In this document: positions 7,027 to 8,129 of the stretch, piece by piece
How positions within the stretch are numbered: the stretch's first letter is position 1
Layout of the letters: each line of letters opens with the position of its first letter
NCBI GenBank assembly: GCA_022866005.1
Contig: JALHTV010000215.1
Span: 1 to 8,129, forward strand
Source: Phycisphaerae bacterium
Lineage (GTDB): Bacteria; Planctomycetota; Phycisphaerae; SM23-33
DNA length: 8,129 bases
Direction of reading: 5' to 3'
The notes under the pieces: generated by a model
Told to the model about the DNA's origin: nothing
The model's database searches: none
What the model saw: the letters and a program-made list of their open reading frames with translations, nothing else
Translations under genes and position numbers: made by a program

Positions 7027-7042
7027 CGCCGCCGGGGCGGCG
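7027..7042 (-). promoter_or_regulatory. GC hairpin between argB and argF
   Basis: CGCCGCC and GGCGGCG (7-base arms around GG at 7034-7035) give a short, very GC-rich stem-loop that begins 2 bases after the argB stop on the - strand. No T-run follows it toward argF; the following sequence includes the AGGAGG ribosome-binding site. It could protect the argB 3' end or tune the argB:argF ratio. A role is not shown. Confidence 0.4.
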
Positions 7043-7044
7043 GG

Positions 7045-7917
7045 TCACTTCTGGATCACCGTGCCGACGCCGCGGTCGGAGAAGATCTCCAGCAGCAGGC
7101 TGTGGTGGAATCGGCCGTCGATGATGTGCGTCCGCGTCACGCCGGCCTCCAGCGCCACCAGGCACGCCTGGACCTTGGGCAGCATGCCGGATGAGATCGT
7201 GCCGTCCGCGATCATCCGGCGGATCTCGCCCTCGGTGAGCAGATCGGCCAGGCTGTCGGGGTCGTCGGCGTTGCGGCGGATGCCGTGCGTGTCGCTGACC
7301 ACCACGAGCTTCTCGGCCTTCAGCGCCGCGGCCACCTCACCGGCGGCGGTGTCGGCGTTGCAGTTGAGGCGCAGCCCCGTCTTATCGCGGGCCAGCGGCG
7401 CGATCACCGGGATCGTGTCGGCCTGGCACAACAGCTCCACGAGCTTGGCGTTGACGTAGGTCACCTGGCCGACGAAGCCCAGGTCCACCTGGCGCCCGTC
7501 TTCCTCCAGGAACAGCTTCTCACCGAACAGCACGCAACTGCCCAGCGTGTGCAGGCCCATGGCGCGGGAGCCCTGCTTCTCGATGAGCGAGACGATCATG
7601 CGGTTGACCTCGTTGCACAGGACGTGCTCCACGACGGTGAGCGTCCGCTGGTCGGTGTAGCGACGGCCCTGGACGAACTGCACCTCCAGCCCGCGCTGCT
7701 CCATGGCCGTGGAGATGGCCTTGCCGCCGCCGTGGACGAGCACCGGGCGCATGCCCACGGTGTTCATGAACACCACGTCCGTGAGCATGTCGGAGAGGGT
7801 CTGCTCGTCGTCCATGACCGAGCCGCCGATCTTGACGACGACGATCTTGTCGAGGAACCGCTGGATGTACCCCAGCGCCTCGATCAGCGTCTGCGCTTTG
7901 GCGATAGCCTGTTCCAC
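7045..7917 (-). CDS. argB: Acetylglutamate kinase, probably the arginine-inhibited type
   Basis: Phosphorylates N-acetyl-L-glutamate with ATP, the second step of arginine synthesis, in the cytosol. With the start chosen here it has 290 residues. Motifs: VVKIGGS at 27-33 (ATP phosphate loop), VHGGGKAIS at 61-69, DLGFVGQV at 145-152, NCNADTAAGEVAAALKA at 185-201 (substrate and ATP site), VSDTHGI at 207-213, ISSGMLPKVQ at 241-250 and IIDGR..HSLLLEIFSD..GVGT near the end. About 28 residues precede KIGG, with EALGYIQRF matching the N-terminal helix of hexameric, arginine-feedback-inhibited enzymes. The open frame extends to a GTG at 7947, but that codon lies in a probable -10 box. GTG 7917 has AGGTGG (7926-7931, 8-base spacer) and fits the family length. 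It is the first gene of the - strand set. The 7947 start (300 residues) remains possible if the promoter is wrong. Confidence 0.93.
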   Translation of the reverse strand: MEQAIAKAQTLIEALGYIQRFLDKIVVVKIGGSVMDDEQTLSDMLTDVVFMNTVGMRPVLVHGGGKAISTAMEQRGLEVQFVQGRRYTDQRTLTVVEHVLCNEVNRMIVSLIEKQGSRAMGLHTLGSCVLFGEKLFLEEDGRQVDLGFVGQVTYVNAKLVELLCQADTIPVIAPLARDKTGLRLNCNADTAAGEVAAALKAEKLVVVSDTHGIRRNADDPDSLADLLTEGEIRRMIADGTISSGMLPKVQACLVALEAGVTRTHIIDGRFHHSLLLEIFSDRGVGTVIQK

Positions 7918-7925
7918 GTCGCTGG

Positions 7926-7931
7926 CCACCT
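7926..7931 (-). promoter_or_regulatory. argB Shine-Dalgarno that decides the start
   Basis: On the - strand this reads AGGTGG, 8 bases before GTG 7917. The GTG at 7947 is preceded only by AGGGG at a spacing of 2, too close for a normal ribosome-binding site. This and the promoter favour 7917. Confidence 0.6.
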
Positions 7932-7971
7932 GACAGGCCCGTGACACTACCCCTGCTCACCGGGCCTGTCA
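7931..7971. promoter_or_regulatory. 11-bp perfect inverted repeat framing the argB promoter (putative operator)
   Basis: TGACAGGCCCG at 7931-7941 and its exact reverse complement CGGGCCTGTCA at 7961-7971 are separated by 19 bases; arm centres are 30 bp apart, about three helical turns. One arm overlaps the -35 hexamer and the other the predicted transcription start, with the -10 in the spacer. This arrangement suits a dimeric repressor. It does not resemble the AT-rich ArgR box. The regulator is unknown, and no regulator gene is in the window. Confidence 0.5.
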
Positions 7972-7972
7972 A
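7944..7972 (-). promoter_or_regulatory. Sigma-70-type promoter for the argB-rdgB operon
   Basis: Reading the - strand, TTGACA (7972-7967, perfect -35) is followed after exactly 17 bases by TAGTGT (7949-7944), which matches TATAAT at its first, second and last positions. Transcription would begin near 7937-7938, leaving a leader of about 20 bases with AGGTGG before GTG 7917. Position, spacing and the short leader agree with one another. The -10 is only 3/6, common in GC-rich genomes. It would drive argB, argF, rph, the lipoprotein gene and rdgB, since no other clear promoter or terminator lies among them. Confidence 0.65.
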
Positions 7973-8028
7973 CGTCCGCTCCCGCGCCGGGAGCATCGGC
8001 ATTTTGGTGGTCCGTGCGGAGATCGGGC

Positions 8029-8088
8029 GCTCGCCGCGGCGAGCCACAGGTTCACCCTAGACCTGTGGCACAGGCGCCCCGGCTGTGC
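8029..8088. repeat. Cluster of three abutting hairpins (composite palindromic repeat)
   Basis: Three dyads share edges. The first is a perfect 16-bp palindrome with arms GCTCGCCG and CGGCGAGC (8029-8044). The second is a 9-bp stem GCCACAGGT/ACCTGTGGC with a 9-base loop (8043-8069). The third is a 6-bp stem GCACAG/CTGTGC (8068-8073 with 8083-8088). No T-run follows on either strand. The tight packing and the recurring CACAGG/CCTGTG words suggest a REP/MITE-like dispersed element rather than one terminator. The first core, CGCCGCGGCG, also sits in the palindrome at 684-707. Copy number elsewhere in the genome cannot be seen here. Confidence 0.55.
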
Positions 8089-8129
8089 TCTTACGGAGGA
8101 GGCTAGCTGCGCGGCTTCAGCGTGTTGAC
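8089..8129 (-). other. Unresolved right edge; possible C-terminus of another - strand gene
   Basis: On the - strand one frame reads VNTLKPRS then TAG at 8105-8103, which could be the tail of a gene entering from the right. Only eight codons are visible, so this cannot be distinguished from chance. If real, the hairpin cluster would lie just past its stop, and the space between it and argB would be about 185 bp. GGAGGAGG at 8095-8102 on the + strand has no start codon at a usable distance. Confidence 0.15.

Noticed and set aside
7520..8047. - strand frame crossing argB and the upstream gap
   Set aside because: Overlaps argB in another frame and runs through the promoter and hairpins; translation is R/A/G-rich noise.

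Overview
This G+C-rich window looks like chromosomal DNA from a Planctomycetota bacterium, possibly of the Phycisphaerae type. That assignment is inference. It rests on the very long secretin with TPR and coiled-coil regions, the base composition and the intergenic palindromes; no rRNA or other marker gene is present to test it.

Layout. Positions 1-3758 read on the + strand. First comes the 3' part of a gene of unknown function, cut by the window edge. A 117-bp gap with a perfect 24-bp palindrome follows, then a ~1000-residue outer-membrane secretin carrying a signal peptide, TPR/coiled-coil regions and a C-terminal secretin channel domain. A GC-rich stem-loop at 3790-3820 probably ends this transcript. 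Positions 3860-7917 read on the - strand and form one compact, apparently co-transcribed set in the order argB, argF, a 21-codon ORF, rph, a SPOR-like lipoprotein gene, rdgB. Gaps are 0-50 bp, two junctions have 4-base ATGA overlaps, and one Shine-Dalgarno overlaps the preceding stop codon. The two blocks converge across about 100 bp.

How the genes work together. ArgB (N-acetylglutamate kinase) and ArgF (ornithine carbamoyltransferase) are two steps of arginine synthesis. RNase PH trims tRNA 3' ends and RdgB removes dITP/XTP from the nucleotide pool. The lipoprotein between them probably sits at the envelope and has two diverged SPOR-like segments. Upstream of argB is a near-consensus promoter (perfect TTGACA, 17-bp spacer, TAGTGT), framed by an 11-bp perfect inverted repeat that looks like an operator. 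The promoter puts the longest-ORF argB start inside the -10 box, so the start is moved to 7917. Farther upstream, three abutting hairpins at 8029-8088 look like a composite palindromic repeat.

Nothing here proves a wholly new system. The best leads are the argB promoter/inverted repeat, the argF-rph coupling ORF, the SPOR-like lipoprotein in a housekeeping operon, and the palindrome elements.
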